Assembly (NCBI GenBank): GCA_034189125.1
Contig: JAXHVB010000018.1
Coordinates: forward strand, 1 to 64,000
Direction of reading: 5' to 3'
Origin: UBA5862 sp002408105
Lineage (GTDB): Bacteria; Pseudomonadota; Gammaproteobacteria; Pseudomonadales; UBA5862
DNA: 64,000 nucleotides
This document shows positions 37,601-45,712 of this stretch, piece after piece (positions within the stretch are counted from its first letter, which is position 1; every line of letters begins with the position of its first letter). Under the pieces are notes generated by a model. It did not search any database. It was not told the DNA's origin and saw only the letters and a program-made list of their open reading frames with translations. Made by a program: the position numbers and the translations under genes.

Positions 37601-37843
37601 GCGGTTGAGTGCCGCCGACTTTCCGGGCGTGGGTTCGGCGATCCACTCCAGCGGGACGTGTTCTTGCGATGGGTCGTGTTTGAAGCCATCGAGCAGAGCG
37701 TGGGTGTCATCCGTGCAGGCGTTGGCGATGACGAGAAGCCGGACCCCAGGCACCTGTTTGGCCTGGTTGAGTGCCCCGAGGGCGCGCCGCAGCAGGGCGG
37801 AGCGATTGTGGGTACAGATGACAACGGTCAGTGGCAACTCCAT
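34667..37843 (-). CDS. GT2-membrane-sulfatase-like fusion protein
   Basis: A 1,058-residue protein in three parts. Residues 1-250 are a GT2 glycosyltransferase (LTVVICTHNRSALLRRAL; DDDQRVDPNFF). About residues 320-545 are hydrophobic with several membrane segments. From residue 555 onward is an alkaline-phosphatase/sulfatase superfamily domain: metal Asp in LMLGSDTLRADRIG (Asp563) and YSDHGMEFFEHD. The usual sulfatase motif Cys-x-Pro-Ser-Arg is replaced by TAPSL with Thr603 at the nucleophile position, so a formylglycine sulfatase is unlikely; a transferase or phosphatase-type reaction fits better. The two catalytic parts may act on either side of the membrane, which is inference. It ends the minus operon. 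Confidence 0.85.
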   Translation of the reverse strand: MELPLTVVICTHNRSALLRRALGALNQAKQVPGVRLLVIANACTDDTHALLDGFKHDPSQEHVPLEWIAEPTPGKSAALNRAIGALQTRWATIVDDDQRVDPNFFTAIATGIDQHPTASMFCGRLLPDWDGTEPDWVHEQGKYRIYPLPVPQFDLGDQDHRLREGDARPSGGNLVLQTRIFAEIGGYSLELGPRGHDLGGGEDSEFLARALHHGERLYYLAGMRQRHHVEHDRLKRSYLLKKSYHRSKASMRIHTQRRKIPLYVWRLLIAHLARALFTFNPHKRHFYAMRLAATLGECAGVVAARQDHNRSHRRRQFWPRPRRPAGLAASGALLYAIGWFTNQDANTLAPTLGPAAGLATLFTAALTVKSVLHFSQTGPQIREEILNHYRRYTVFAVARLAAWSWLLIAFLASIGAVSWWALVQVFPTAESLAWGPWLAPLAAIAGTCSWRFCSMLLHQPAALVASISYRWSRLYPLWKQLTPGRLSVFGSALVAGACAPMVLALADAAAAGNWPAMATLAGAMLVLAGGLDWLLPDTRGPRLGPRRGRAHKSPPNLLMLGSDTLRADRIGAQRNGASLTPRIDALIAGGIGFTNCYVPCARTAPSLLSLFTGTWPHHHGVRDNFVSDAEVQIKSADLATILRDAGYQTAVVSDWCGADFGKFSFGFEQLDLPDDQWNLKYLIRQGPRDLRLFLSLFSQGCAGRQLLPELHFLGGIPTTDLLGQRTRAALNALGKSNKPFFLNTFFSTTHPPFGARHPYYTRFTSPDYAGESRFAMARLTDPFDIIERQGEAREEFDLDQVLNLYDSCVAEFDDEVGKVLDDLSARGMADNTIVVIYSDHGMEFFEHDTWGQGNSARGDASPRVPLVIADPRRAGRGRVTDLVRSIDLMPTLLELLELPVPQSVDGASVLPWWNSHSFTEVRPAINETGIWLTDLPGTPPGHLRYPQLLDLLEVSDKETGTLSIKAEHQADIVRAKDRMLCRDGWKLVYQPLEAGPMYLLFDLRTDPGCKFDVLDQHPKVGAGLIAELEQWLAQDPVMTPAVSDAAKASQRTAASKAR

Positions 37844-37850
37844 GGCCGGC

Positions 37851-38774
37851 CTACTGAGTCGGGGGAAGCGTCAGACCGTGGCGCCGAATGGCGCCCAGCC
37901 ATTCTTCCACCAGGCCGTCCTCAGTCCGCATGTCCCAAGGGTAGCCCGTGCGTTTGAACGGGTAGACGCCCGCCTCGACCGCACGGATCAACAGCGGCAG
38001 GTGCTCGACATAGGCTGCGTCGTGCTTCCAGGGGTGGATGGACCAGCTGTCGGTGCCAGTGGAGGTCCAGCGTCCCAAACCGCGCTCGCCCAAAGTGTGA
38101 CTGATGCTGTCCTCAAGGGGCTCGCCGGGTTTGTGTTGCACCAGCGGCAGCAGCCGGTCTCGCCAACGGGCCTTGTGCAGGAGGAAGTAGCGGGTGCTCA
38201 TGGTGGTGCAACGTTTCCATCCTTGGGGGCTTGTCTTGAGCGGGCGGTCAAGCAGGCGTTCCAGCCAGTTCCCGGCAATGGGTGGTCCGCCGCGCACAGT
38301 GACCATGGCGGCATCCGGGGTGCGTTCCATGAACTCGATGCCCGCCTCGATCCAGCACCAGTCGCTGCCACGGTGAAACAACATGTCGGAGTCGATGTGC
38401 AGGATGTAATCGCCCTGGCAACGGTCCAGGGCGTACAGGTACTGGTAGATCGGTGCACCGGAAAAATCGCGCAGGTCCATGTCGGCGGTCGCGAAATGCG
38501 TGGTCAGGATGCGGTGCTGTTCAGCCTCGCCCCAGGGGATCTCGTCGCAGCGATCAATCCAGCCTTCGGACTGCAACGCGCTCAGCAGGGTCTGCATGCC
38601 TTCGAGGTTGCCGCGGTTGCGCTCCAGGTACTTGCCGTCTGGCCGGCCGGGATCGAAGGCGACCAGCCGTTCCACGAACGGGTAGTCGAAGGTGCGCAAC
38701 ACATGGCGCAAGGTGGGCCCGAAGAAATCCTGGTCGGTGACACAGGCGTTGACGGTGAAGCTGACCGTTGCCAT
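37851..38774 (-). CDS. GT-A-type glycosyltransferase
   Basis: A 307-residue protein with a GT-A core: an N-terminal strand VSFTVNACVTDQDF, then YILHIDSDMLFH with the D-x-D metal motif, and a C-terminal half rich in Trp and Arg (TSTGTDSWSIHPWKH). It is not a standard GT2 by its N-terminal strand but clearly belongs to the same broad fold; the exact family was not recognised. It lies between the fusion gene and a sulfotransferase gene in the minus operon with short gaps on both sides. Confidence 0.78.
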   Translation of the reverse strand: MATVSFTVNACVTDQDFFGPTLRHVLRTFDYPFVERLVAFDPGRPDGKYLERNRGNLEGMQTLLSALQSEGWIDRCDEIPWGEAEQHRILTTHFATADMDLRDFSGAPIYQYLYALDRCQGDYILHIDSDMLFHRGSDWCWIEAGIEFMERTPDAAMVTVRGGPPIAGNWLERLLDRPLKTSPQGWKRCTTMSTRYFLLHKARWRDRLLPLVQHKPGEPLEDSISHTLGERGLGRWTSTGTDSWSIHPWKHDAAYVEHLPLLIRAVEAGVYPFKRTGYPWDMRTEDGLVEEWLGAIRRHGLTLPPTQ

Positions 38775-38787
38775 TGGGTATCAATCC

Positions 38788-39783
38788 TCAGCCGGTGCTC
38801 CAGCGCTGCAGGTGCACGCATGCGTGGTTGTGCAGGCGGTAGTAGGCCCGCTTCAGTGGGGGCAGGCGGACCGTCGAGGTAACGATCGGGTAACCGAATT
38901 GCTTCAGGGTCTTCCCGACCGAACCTTCCAGGGTGCGCAGCTGCGATGGGGTCCATTGTTGGCGCCACTTTTCGGTGTTGCTGGCCTGCACGGGCTGCTG
39001 GAGCAGCGGTGTTTTGCCTGCCTCGCCGGACTTTTCAAAATGGATGACGCGGGGGTCGTACTCCATCTGCAGGTAACCACAGACCTGGCGAACCGTACCT
39101 TCAGGGTCGGTCAGGAGGTCTTCGTAGCGGATCTCCAGGTACTGGTTGCCGGCCATGTTTTGGCCCAACTCGTTGCCGATTTCGACGTACTGTTCCCATA
39201 CTTTGGCGGCAAAATAGGGGTTGTACACGCCAAAATCGGTACCGCGCGCGAGCATGGAAGCGGCCACGTCGCGCCCGTCACGCACCAGGTGGATGAACTG
39301 GGCTTTGGGAAACCAGTCGAGGAGTTTCGGCATGTGCAGCACGTAGTATGGGGTCTTGTCTCCCCAGCGGTGTTTGCCCTCTCCGGCGGCATTCTTCTCG
39401 AACAGACCGGCAATCAGGTCACGCACAGTCCTCCGGCCTTCCGCCCAAAGTTCAGGGGCCAGGCGGTCAATGTCGAACTCGATGCCATGCAGGTCCGTGT
39501 CCAAGAATTGCGGGTTTCGTCTGTGCAGGTCTTGCAGAAAGGCCCGGATGCCGGTCTCGGTTTCGAGTGCTTTGAAACGGGTCTGGTCACGGTACAGTGG
39601 AACCAGGAAGTGGGACTCGCCGGTTGGCAGCGACAACTCCGGATGGGACCGCAGCATGTATTGCAGCAGGGTGGTTCCTGACCGGGGCGCCCCCACGATG
39701 AAAACCGGGGTCTCGCTTGACCTGGCCTGGGGATGGCCACCCACGGACTGGGCTCGGCTTGTCACCTGGGCGTCAGTGTGCAT
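38788..39783 (-). CDS. Sulfotransferase family protein
   Basis: A 331-residue sulfotransferase. The PAPS loop GAPRSGTT is at residues 31-38, followed by YMLRSHPELSLP; AQFIHLVRDGRDVAASML supplies the 3'-phosphate-binding Arg and Ser region, and EIRYEDLLTDPEGTVRQV is typical of the family. It starts at ATG 39783, which overlaps the upstream GT2 gene by 11 bases; a more upstream GTG is possible. With the plus-strand sulfotransferase at 29794 there are two, and they look only distantly related, so two different positions may be sulfated. Confidence 0.92.
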   Translation of the reverse strand: MHTDAQVTSRAQSVGGHPQARSSETPVFIVGAPRSGTTLLQYMLRSHPELSLPTGESHFLVPLYRDQTRFKALETETGIRAFLQDLHRRNPQFLDTDLHGIEFDIDRLAPELWAEGRRTVRDLIAGLFEKNAAGEGKHRWGDKTPYYVLHMPKLLDWFPKAQFIHLVRDGRDVAASMLARGTDFGVYNPYFAAKVWEQYVEIGNELGQNMAGNQYLEIRYEDLLTDPEGTVRQVCGYLQMEYDPRVIHFEKSGEAGKTPLLQQPVQASNTEKWRQQWTPSQLRTLEGSVGKTLKQFGYPIVTSTVRLPPLKRAYYRLHNHACVHLQRWSTG

Positions 39784-40774
39784 GGGGGTCGGCCGGACCC
39801 GTGCTGACCGCCTGGACGGTGCCCACCGGCGGCTCAATGGGCTGGTGCCGGTCTTGCCAGAGGCCGTGCAAGGTCCCGAAAAAGTGCCACAGGATCATCT
39901 CCTGGGCAAATGCTTCCGGCGCCGGCTTGGTGAATCGCGCGGTCAGCGCACGCGCGCCGGCACGCAGGGTCTGTACAACCAAGTAGGGAGGGATACCGCC
40001 GATCCGGCGTCTTGCCGGAACTCCGAGGGTGCGCGCCAGGTTGTGACTGGTTTGTCGCCGCCAGCGTCGGAAATAGGACTTGCGGGTCCTGAAGGCTTCG
40101 ATGCGGTGGTGCACGCGGGATTCCGGAACGTACACGAGCTTGGCGCCCGCAGCCAAGAATCGGGTGAACAGCTCGCTGTCTTCGCCGCTGGCCAGCTGAT
40201 TTCCCCTGCGACCGCGGTGCACATCGAAGTCTCCGTGCTGGTCGATCAAGCGCCGTCGAATCGCCATGTTGGCACCGAACGGCAGTTGCCCTGGGTGTTC
40301 GATCAGGTAGGGACGGGTGTCGACCTTGACCGCGAGAAAGCCGAAAAACCGTTCGGTGAGCCAAGCAGGGGGCGGGGTTTCCCAGTCAGGTGCAATGTAC
40401 CCACCGCAGCCGTCGGCTTGCTCTCGCTCCAGGGCTGTCACTGTGGTTTGAATCCAGTTCGGCTCCGGACGCACGTCGTCGTCGGTGAACAGCAACAGCT
40501 TGCCAGCGGCGGCGCGAATCCCGGCGTTGCGTGCGTGCGACAGACCCTGCTGAGGCTCGAAGACGTACCTGAGCTGTGGGACATTTTGCCCGCCGCGCTC
40601 GACCACGGTGCGGGTGTGGTCGGTGGAGTTGTTGTCCACCACCACCAACTCCCAGGGCCAGTCGGGTGGAACCACTTGTGCGCCGAGCGCAGTCAAGGTG
40701 TGGCGCAACGAATCTGCACGGTTGTAGGTGCAGACGATGACGGATACCGCCGGGCGTTCGCCAGGGCCGGTCAT
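39773..40774 (-). CDS. GT2 family glycosyltransferase
   Basis: A 333-residue GT-A enzyme with VSVIVCTYNRADSLRHTL, VVVDNNSTDHT, GLSHARNAGIRAAAG and the metal motif FTDDDVRPEPNW. ASGEDSELFTRFLAAGAKLVY in the middle holds the catalytic ED motif. A C-terminal basic region of about 90 residues follows. Its ATG lies in an ATGA overlap with the NodB-type deacetylase gene, so both are translationally coupled. Donor and acceptor are unknown. Confidence 0.92.
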   Translation of the reverse strand: MTGPGERPAVSVIVCTYNRADSLRHTLTALGAQVVPPDWPWELVVVDNNSTDHTRTVVERGGQNVPQLRYVFEPQQGLSHARNAGIRAAAGKLLLFTDDDVRPEPNWIQTTVTALEREQADGCGGYIAPDWETPPPAWLTERFFGFLAVKVDTRPYLIEHPGQLPFGANMAIRRRLIDQHGDFDVHRGRRGNQLASGEDSELFTRFLAAGAKLVYVPESRVHHRIEAFRTRKSYFRRWRRQTSHNLARTLGVPARRRIGGIPPYLVVQTLRAGARALTARFTKPAPEAFAQEMILWHFFGTLHGLWQDRHQPIEPPVGTVQAVSTGPADPHAH

Positions 40775-41544
40775 GGTTGCCGGTGTCCGAGCCGGACAGC
40801 GAGGCGCTGGGTGAGGTAGCGCGCGCGGGCACGGCGGCTGCCATCATTGGTCCCGAGCGCCACTTTGTGCAGCAAGGCCGCTGGGCTGTCGGTTCCGAAC
40901 ACATCCAGTCGACGCAGCAAAAAGGGGTCGTCCCCTTGTTGATTGAACCCGCTGCGGGTGGTGAATGCGGCCGAATAGCCGGCTTGGCGCGCTGCCTCGA
41001 CGACGGCCGGACTGTGTTGTCCGTAGGGGTATGCAAGGAGCCGCGAGTCGAGCTCCAGCTCGTCGAGTGCTGCGCGACACACCTGCAACTCGTGCTGCAG
41101 CGCATGCGCCGGAAGGGTGGATAGGTCTGGGTGGGTGTGGCTGTGGGCATGGAATGAAAACCCCGAGCGCCCGAGCGCCTGTATGGCGGCAGGATCCAAC
41201 AGCGGATGTGCGGGGGTGCTCCAGTCACTGGTGCCGCCGAGCTTGCCGGTCACCAGAAACACAGCAGCAGGCCACTTGAGCGCGGCCAAGGTTGGGGCGG
41301 CGCAGTCCACGAGGTCGGCGTAGCCATCGTCAAAGGTGACCAACACTGAGCCCTCGGGCATGGTTCGGTGGCCCAGCAGCCAGTCCAGCGCGTCGGCGGC
41401 GCTGATGCCACGGTAGCCGGCAGAGGCCAACAGGCGCAGCTGGGCGGAGAAGCGCTCAGTGGCCACTGATTTTCCAGAGGATTCCCGCGCATGGGGTGGG
41501 CCAACGCGGTGGTACATCAGCACGGGAAGGCGCGTTGCGTTCAT
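40771..41544 (-). CDS. Polysaccharide deacetylase (NodB homology domain)
   Basis: A 257-residue carbohydrate esterase family 4 enzyme. FDDGY at residues 71-75 gives the catalytic and metal Asp residues, HSHTH (His134 and His138) completes the metal site, and LAYPYGQHSP the substrate loop. No signal peptide is apparent, so it probably deacetylates a lipid-linked or nucleotide-linked HexNAc in the cytoplasm, or is exported by an unseen route. ATGA overlaps link it to GT2 genes on both sides. It is a different subtype from the exosortase-linked deacetylase encoded at 14656. Confidence 0.93.
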   Translation of the reverse strand: MNATRLPVLMYHRVGPPHARESSGKSVATERFSAQLRLLASAGYRGISAADALDWLLGHRTMPEGSVLVTFDDGYADLVDCAAPTLAALKWPAAVFLVTGKLGGTSDWSTPAHPLLDPAAIQALGRSGFSFHAHSHTHPDLSTLPAHALQHELQVCRAALDELELDSRLLAYPYGQHSPAVVEAARQAGYSAAFTTRSGFNQQGDDPFLLRRLDVFGTDSPAALLHKVALGTNDGSRRARARYLTQRLAVRLGHRQP

Positions 41545-42521
41545 GGTGACTGGTCTTGCAATGGCTTGCGCTCGGCGACTCGCACCAGGCGTTCGAACCA
41601 GCGCAAAGGCAAGAGCGCAGGGATCAGATAGCGCAGGTCTCTGGGCCCGGCGATCCCTGTGCTTAAGGTTTTTCGAAACAAAATCTGGGCGTCTTCGAAC
41701 TGGCGTTGCCAGTAGGCTTTGTACGCCTCCCGCAGCAGATACCCATCGGTGAGGGCACGCAACCGCTTGCGGTCCAGATGGGCCACGGTGGCCGGATGGG
41801 TCGCAACAAATTGTTTGCGCACCTGCCAGGCATCAATCACCTGGCGCCATTTGGTTTTTGAGATCTGACCGCTCGAATGCCAGCGGTAGAACGCCAGGAC
41901 TTCCGGGACCCGTGTCAGCCGTTGGGTGTGGGCGAAGACCTTGAGCCAGAACTGGTAGTCCATGGCAGAAAATCGGTCAGTGGAGAACCCGCCGACGGCC
42001 TGCAGGGTTTCTGTTCGCACCAAGGCAGCGTGGATCGGCCAGGGGCAGGTGCGAAGAAACTCCGCCGCGGTGTCCATTGCAAGGTAGTCCGGCGGGATGA
42101 ATGGCGCCTGGCCTGGCGCGTCATCGCCAATGTTCTGCCAGCCACAGTACGCAAGGTCCGCAGAAGCGTCATCCAGAGCCGAGTTCAGGCGCGCCAGGCA
42201 TTGGGGTGCCCAGAGGTCATCGGCGTCGAGGAAAGCGATGCGCGTTCCCCGGGCCGTCGCGATGCCACGGTTGCGCGCGGGGTAAGGTCCTTGGTTGGTT
42301 TGGGTCAGCAGGTGAATGTCGATCTCTGACCTGGCGGCCTTGGCCTGGACCCGTGCCCGGGTGTCGTCGCTGGAACCGTCGTCAATGACCACCAATTCCA
42401 GCGGGCGGTGGGTTTGGCGGACCACCGAATCGATGGCCGGATCAATGTGGTCCGCGCTGTTGTAGGCGGGCATGATGACGCTGATCAGGTCGTTGGCGGG
42501 CAAAACGCTGTGAGGCTCCAC
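41541..42521 (-). CDS. GT2 family glycosyltransferase
   Basis: A 326-residue GT-A glycosyltransferase: ISVIMPAYNSADHIDPAIDS, VVIDDGSSDDTRARV, PYPARNRGIATARG, and the metal motif FLDADDLWAPQCL. Further on, FSTDRFSAMDYQFWLKVF holds the catalytic acidic patch. It begins at GTG 42521, and the next gene upstream (42622) is separated by 100 bases, the longest gap inside this part of the minus operon. The sugar is not known. Confidence 0.9.
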   Translation of the reverse strand: MEPHSVLPANDLISVIMPAYNSADHIDPAIDSVVRQTHRPLELVVIDDGSSDDTRARVQAKAARSEIDIHLLTQTNQGPYPARNRGIATARGTRIAFLDADDLWAPQCLARLNSALDDASADLAYCGWQNIGDDAPGQAPFIPPDYLAMDTAAEFLRTCPWPIHAALVRTETLQAVGGFSTDRFSAMDYQFWLKVFAHTQRLTRVPEVLAFYRWHSSGQISKTKWRQVIDAWQVRKQFVATHPATVAHLDRKRLRALTDGYLLREAYKAYWQRQFEDAQILFRKTLSTGIAGPRDLRYLIPALLPLRWFERLVRVAERKPLQDQSP

Positions 42522-42621
42522 TCGGTCCGTTGCACCGCCTGTTGGCGGTGGATCGCGGGGTCGATCGATGCTTGGGTGCGGGCGCGATTTTCCCCCTCAG
42601 TGTAGCAGGCGGTCCGGGACA

Positions 42622-43794
42622 TCATTCGCCCTTCGATGGGGCCAGCAAGGCCGCGTAAATCTGCAGGCACCGCTGCGCCACCGCGTCCCAGGGAAACCTC
42701 CGTGCGTGGGCGCGGCAACGTGCGGGGTCGAAGTGCAGTTCGGCGCTCAGAAACTGGCGCAGTGCGCCGGTGATGCTGGGTTCATCCGGTGTGTCGACGA
42801 AATACCCACTGACGCCCTCGTCGACCGCCTCAACCGCACCCGCAAGGCGTGCGGCGAGCACCGGAACCCCACAGGCATTGGCCTCCAGGTAGACAATACC
42901 GAATCCCTCGTGGCTGCCGGGCACCACGGAGGAACAGAGGATGAACAGGTCACTGGATCGCAACTCGCGGTGCAGTGCGGCGTCGCTGAGTCGGCCCAGA
43001 AATTCCACCTGTCTCGTTAGGCCAAGCTGCGCGGTCAGCTGTTCGAGCGCGCTCCTTTGGTAGCCGTCTCCGATGATGCGGTACTGAAACGCTTGTGTGT
43101 CCTTCAATCGGGCAAGCGCGCGCAGCACAACGTCGAGGTTTTTGCGGGGTTCGGACAGGCGACTTACAGTGACCAGTTGCGCAGGCTGGCTGGTCTCGCG
43201 GGGGCGTGCGATTGGGTCGAGAAAAAAGCGCTCGGCCACACCGACATGGGCCACATGCAGGCGTTCGGCACATTCGGGATGGCGCTCCACCAAGGCGTTG
43301 GCGGTGTAGTGGCTGTTGGCGACCAGCGCCTGCAGGCCGCCGAGTTCATGGCGCAGCAGGCGTGGCGCGATCCACCTGCGCCCCAGCTCACGGCGCAGTG
43401 GCTGCAGGCGGTCCGACAACCGCCACAGCCCCGGCACTTGCACGGGCATTGCCGCCCGCAGCCCATAGGGGCGCAAGAAATCGTTGCCGTGTACCGATGC
43501 CACCACCGGGCGCGTGCTGCTGTGGGCGAGGGCGCCGTACACGGCATTCATGGCGTGCCACAGGTCAACAGGCTGGCGCTGGATGATGTCCAGGTCGTGG
43601 CGCCAATCGAGGTTGAGCAGCGGGTGCACCCGCGCTCCAGGCACCTCGGCGCCAGCATGGGTGCGGCAAAAGATGTCGAGTTCAATGTCATGCCCTGCAA
43701 GGGCCCGGCACAGTTCGAACGCATAGGTTTCCACGCCGCCGAGGTCGGGGGGGAACTCGGGTGCCAGCACCCCGAGGTGGAGCGGCTTGGTCAC
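42622..43794 (-). CDS. GT4 family glycosyltransferase
   Basis: A 390-residue GT-B glycosyltransferase with LGVLAPEFPPDLGGVETYAFEL at the N terminus (PDLGGVE acceptor loop), VTVSRLSEPRKNLDVVLRA and YRIIGDGYQRSALEQL in the donor domain, and SHEGFGIVYLEANACG (E-x7-E). GTG 43794 lies in a four-base overlap with the toroid gene and is taken as the start; a TTG two codons upstream is the alternative. It is a retaining enzyme by family; its substrate is unknown. Confidence 0.9.
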   Translation of the reverse strand: MTKPLHLGVLAPEFPPDLGGVETYAFELCRALAGHDIELDIFCRTHAGAEVPGARVHPLLNLDWRHDLDIIQRQPVDLWHAMNAVYGALAHSSTRPVVASVHGNDFLRPYGLRAAMPVQVPGLWRLSDRLQPLRRELGRRWIAPRLLRHELGGLQALVANSHYTANALVERHPECAERLHVAHVGVAERFFLDPIARPRETSQPAQLVTVSRLSEPRKNLDVVLRALARLKDTQAFQYRIIGDGYQRSALEQLTAQLGLTRQVEFLGRLSDAALHRELRSSDLFILCSSVVPGSHEGFGIVYLEANACGVPVLAARLAGAVEAVDEGVSGYFVDTPDEPSITGALRQFLSAELHFDPARCRAHARRFPWDAVAQRCLQIYAALLAPSKGE

Positions 43795-45704
43795 TGCCAA
43801 GTCTCCAGGCGGCGCAGCGCAATCCAGCCGTTCCCATTGTGCGCCGTTGAGGCGTCAAGGTGGCTGGTGTAGCCCGGCACCTGGGGTGTGGCGTTTTCGG
43901 AGCTCGCGGCCGGCTCGAGGGCCACCAGCACCAGTTCTTCCCCGGTCCCAACGGGAACCACAAGCCAATCGGCTGGGCCAGCAATGGCAGCAGCGGATCG
44001 GTGGCGTCCGCCACCGGCTTCGGCATTGCCACCAAGAACGGAGGGCGGCAGACCGATTCCGGATTGGTGAAGCATGCGCAGGGCATCGGCCAATGCTGAG
44101 CGCAGTGCTGGGTCGGGGTCCTGGCCACACAGGTGAAACAGGGTTTCCGCCCAGAACACCAGCGCGTAGGCTTTTTTGGGCTGCTCGCGCCAGTGTTCCA
44201 GCAGCCCGCTCGTTTGGGTGAATGCGATGCCTTGTTCTAGGGCTTCATCAACGCCTGGGCAATGGCTCCACGGGCGCAGGCGAGCGAGGTCCATCAGGTT
44301 GATGGACTGATAGGCGTCAGCAGTCCCCTGGATGGACAGCGCACGGTCAATGTATCCGTTGGGCATGACCAGGCGTGGCCAACGCGACTTGAGGCGGTGC
44401 AGCCTCGGGGCCAGGTACTTCCAGCCGAATCGTTTGATGGCGCGCATGGGGAGCGGCAGCGCGGCGGCAGTGTGCTCAGGCTGCATGTCCAGCCCCAGTA
44501 TCCAGCTCACCAGGCGGTACAAAGGTTCCATGGGGCGGGCTTGCAGCACCGCTTGCAAGGCGCGTTCGGCGGATGCGATCACAGCCGCGTGGGCCGAGTC
44601 TCCAGTGATTGCCTGATGGCGCAGCAGGGCAATGAGGGTGTCGATCTGGGTGTTCAGCACCAGCATGTTGCCAGGCTGCTTGCCGAGCGCGGTGCTGGAG
44701 GTCCACTTGAATGGACTCTTGGCCATGGCCTCTGCGCTTTGCTCAAGGCTGTCATGCAGGAACCAGACTCCCGCGTCAATGGTGCTGCGCTCGCCGACGA
44801 TGAAGGCAACCGCACGCTGCAGTGCTGGCAACAGTGTGTTGTCCTGCTCCAGGGTCCAGTGGTCGAGAAGGCAATGGATGGCGCTGCAGTGCAGGCGGTA
44901 GTGGCACTCCAGTTCGTCGGTCCAGAATCCGTGGTACCAACCGCCGTCAGGGCTTTGCCGATCAAGGATGGAGAGCACCATCTGGTGGCGTAGAAGCGCC
45001 GCGCAGGGGCTGTCGGCGAGTTCCCAACCGCGGGCGATTACATAGAGCGCATGGGCATCGTTCTCCGAGCAAATGCGTCGGTAGTTCGGCCAGGAGCGCC
45101 GGTTTTCGTAGACGTGCCCATGCACCCAGTGCAGGTAGAAGTCCTGCGGGCTCTGTACCCGCTGGTGCGAGCCCCAGGGGTGCAGCGCCAGAGCAGCGGC
45201 TTCTCTGATGGCCAGCCAGGACTGCAGGTCCTCAATGCCATCCAGCACCCAGTAGACCAGGTCCAGGCAGTGCGATCCCGGCAAGTGGAACCGAAGGCGG
45301 TGGGCGTCGTCATGGGTATGCCAACCGGACAGGGTGGCGTTGGATTCGATCTCGATCTGGCCCTTGTCGTCGATGCGCCGCTGTTGGGGAACGCAGGGAA
45401 TCCAAAGCGGGGCAGCGTGGCCTCGTTGATCCACCAGCAGCCAGCTTCCGTCGGCTTGCTGGGTCGCGGCCATTGCCTCTGGAAGACAGACATCTACGGA
45501 TGCGTCATGGCTGGTGGTTGAGATGCGCAGTGACCAGACAGTTGCCGCAGTTCCACTGAAGCGATCGCACAGCCAGCTCAACTCAAGGCCGTCTTGCTGT
45601 TCGGACCAGCGGTGGCGCTGCGCTGCAGCGGTTTCGGTGGTTGGCTCCCCAGCGGTTGGCGGCAGCTGTGTTGGAGGTCGAATGTGGATGGTTGCTTCGG
45701 CCAT
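43791..45704 (-). CDS. Large alpha/alpha-toroid protein, function unknown
   Basis: A 637-residue protein without a signal peptide or membrane segment. The first 170 residues look beta-rich (WSLRISTTSHDASVDVCLP and the HTHDDAHRLRFHL region). From about residue 190 helices with the pattern of an alpha/alpha toroid follow, such as SILDRQSPDGGWYHGFWTDE, AIHCLLDHWTLEQ and a late INLMDLARLRPW. This layout is seen in some polysaccharide lyases, heparinases and sugar epimerases, but no catalytic motif was recognised, so no activity is given. The ATG at 45704 lies eight bases after the upstream GT2 stop. A shorter toroid protein is encoded at 54293. Confidence 0.7.
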   Translation of the reverse strand: MAEATIHIRPPTQLPPTAGEPTTETAAAQRHRWSEQQDGLELSWLCDRFSGTAATVWSLRISTTSHDASVDVCLPEAMAATQQADGSWLLVDQRGHAAPLWIPCVPQQRRIDDKGQIEIESNATLSGWHTHDDAHRLRFHLPGSHCLDLVYWVLDGIEDLQSWLAIREAAALALHPWGSHQRVQSPQDFYLHWVHGHVYENRRSWPNYRRICSENDAHALYVIARGWELADSPCAALLRHQMVLSILDRQSPDGGWYHGFWTDELECHYRLHCSAIHCLLDHWTLEQDNTLLPALQRAVAFIVGERSTIDAGVWFLHDSLEQSAEAMAKSPFKWTSSTALGKQPGNMLVLNTQIDTLIALLRHQAITGDSAHAAVIASAERALQAVLQARPMEPLYRLVSWILGLDMQPEHTAAALPLPMRAIKRFGWKYLAPRLHRLKSRWPRLVMPNGYIDRALSIQGTADAYQSINLMDLARLRPWSHCPGVDEALEQGIAFTQTSGLLEHWREQPKKAYALVFWAETLFHLCGQDPDPALRSALADALRMLHQSGIGLPPSVLGGNAEAGGGRHRSAAAIAGPADWLVVPVGTGEELVLVALEPAASSENATPQVPGYTSHLDASTAHNGNGWIALRRLETWQ

Positions 45705-45712
45705 TCTCGGGG

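Noticed and set aside
37410..38882. Plus-strand frame of 490 codons across the GT2-fusion and GT-A genes
   Set aside because: Opposite to genes with GT-A motifs and good spacing; no domain of its own.
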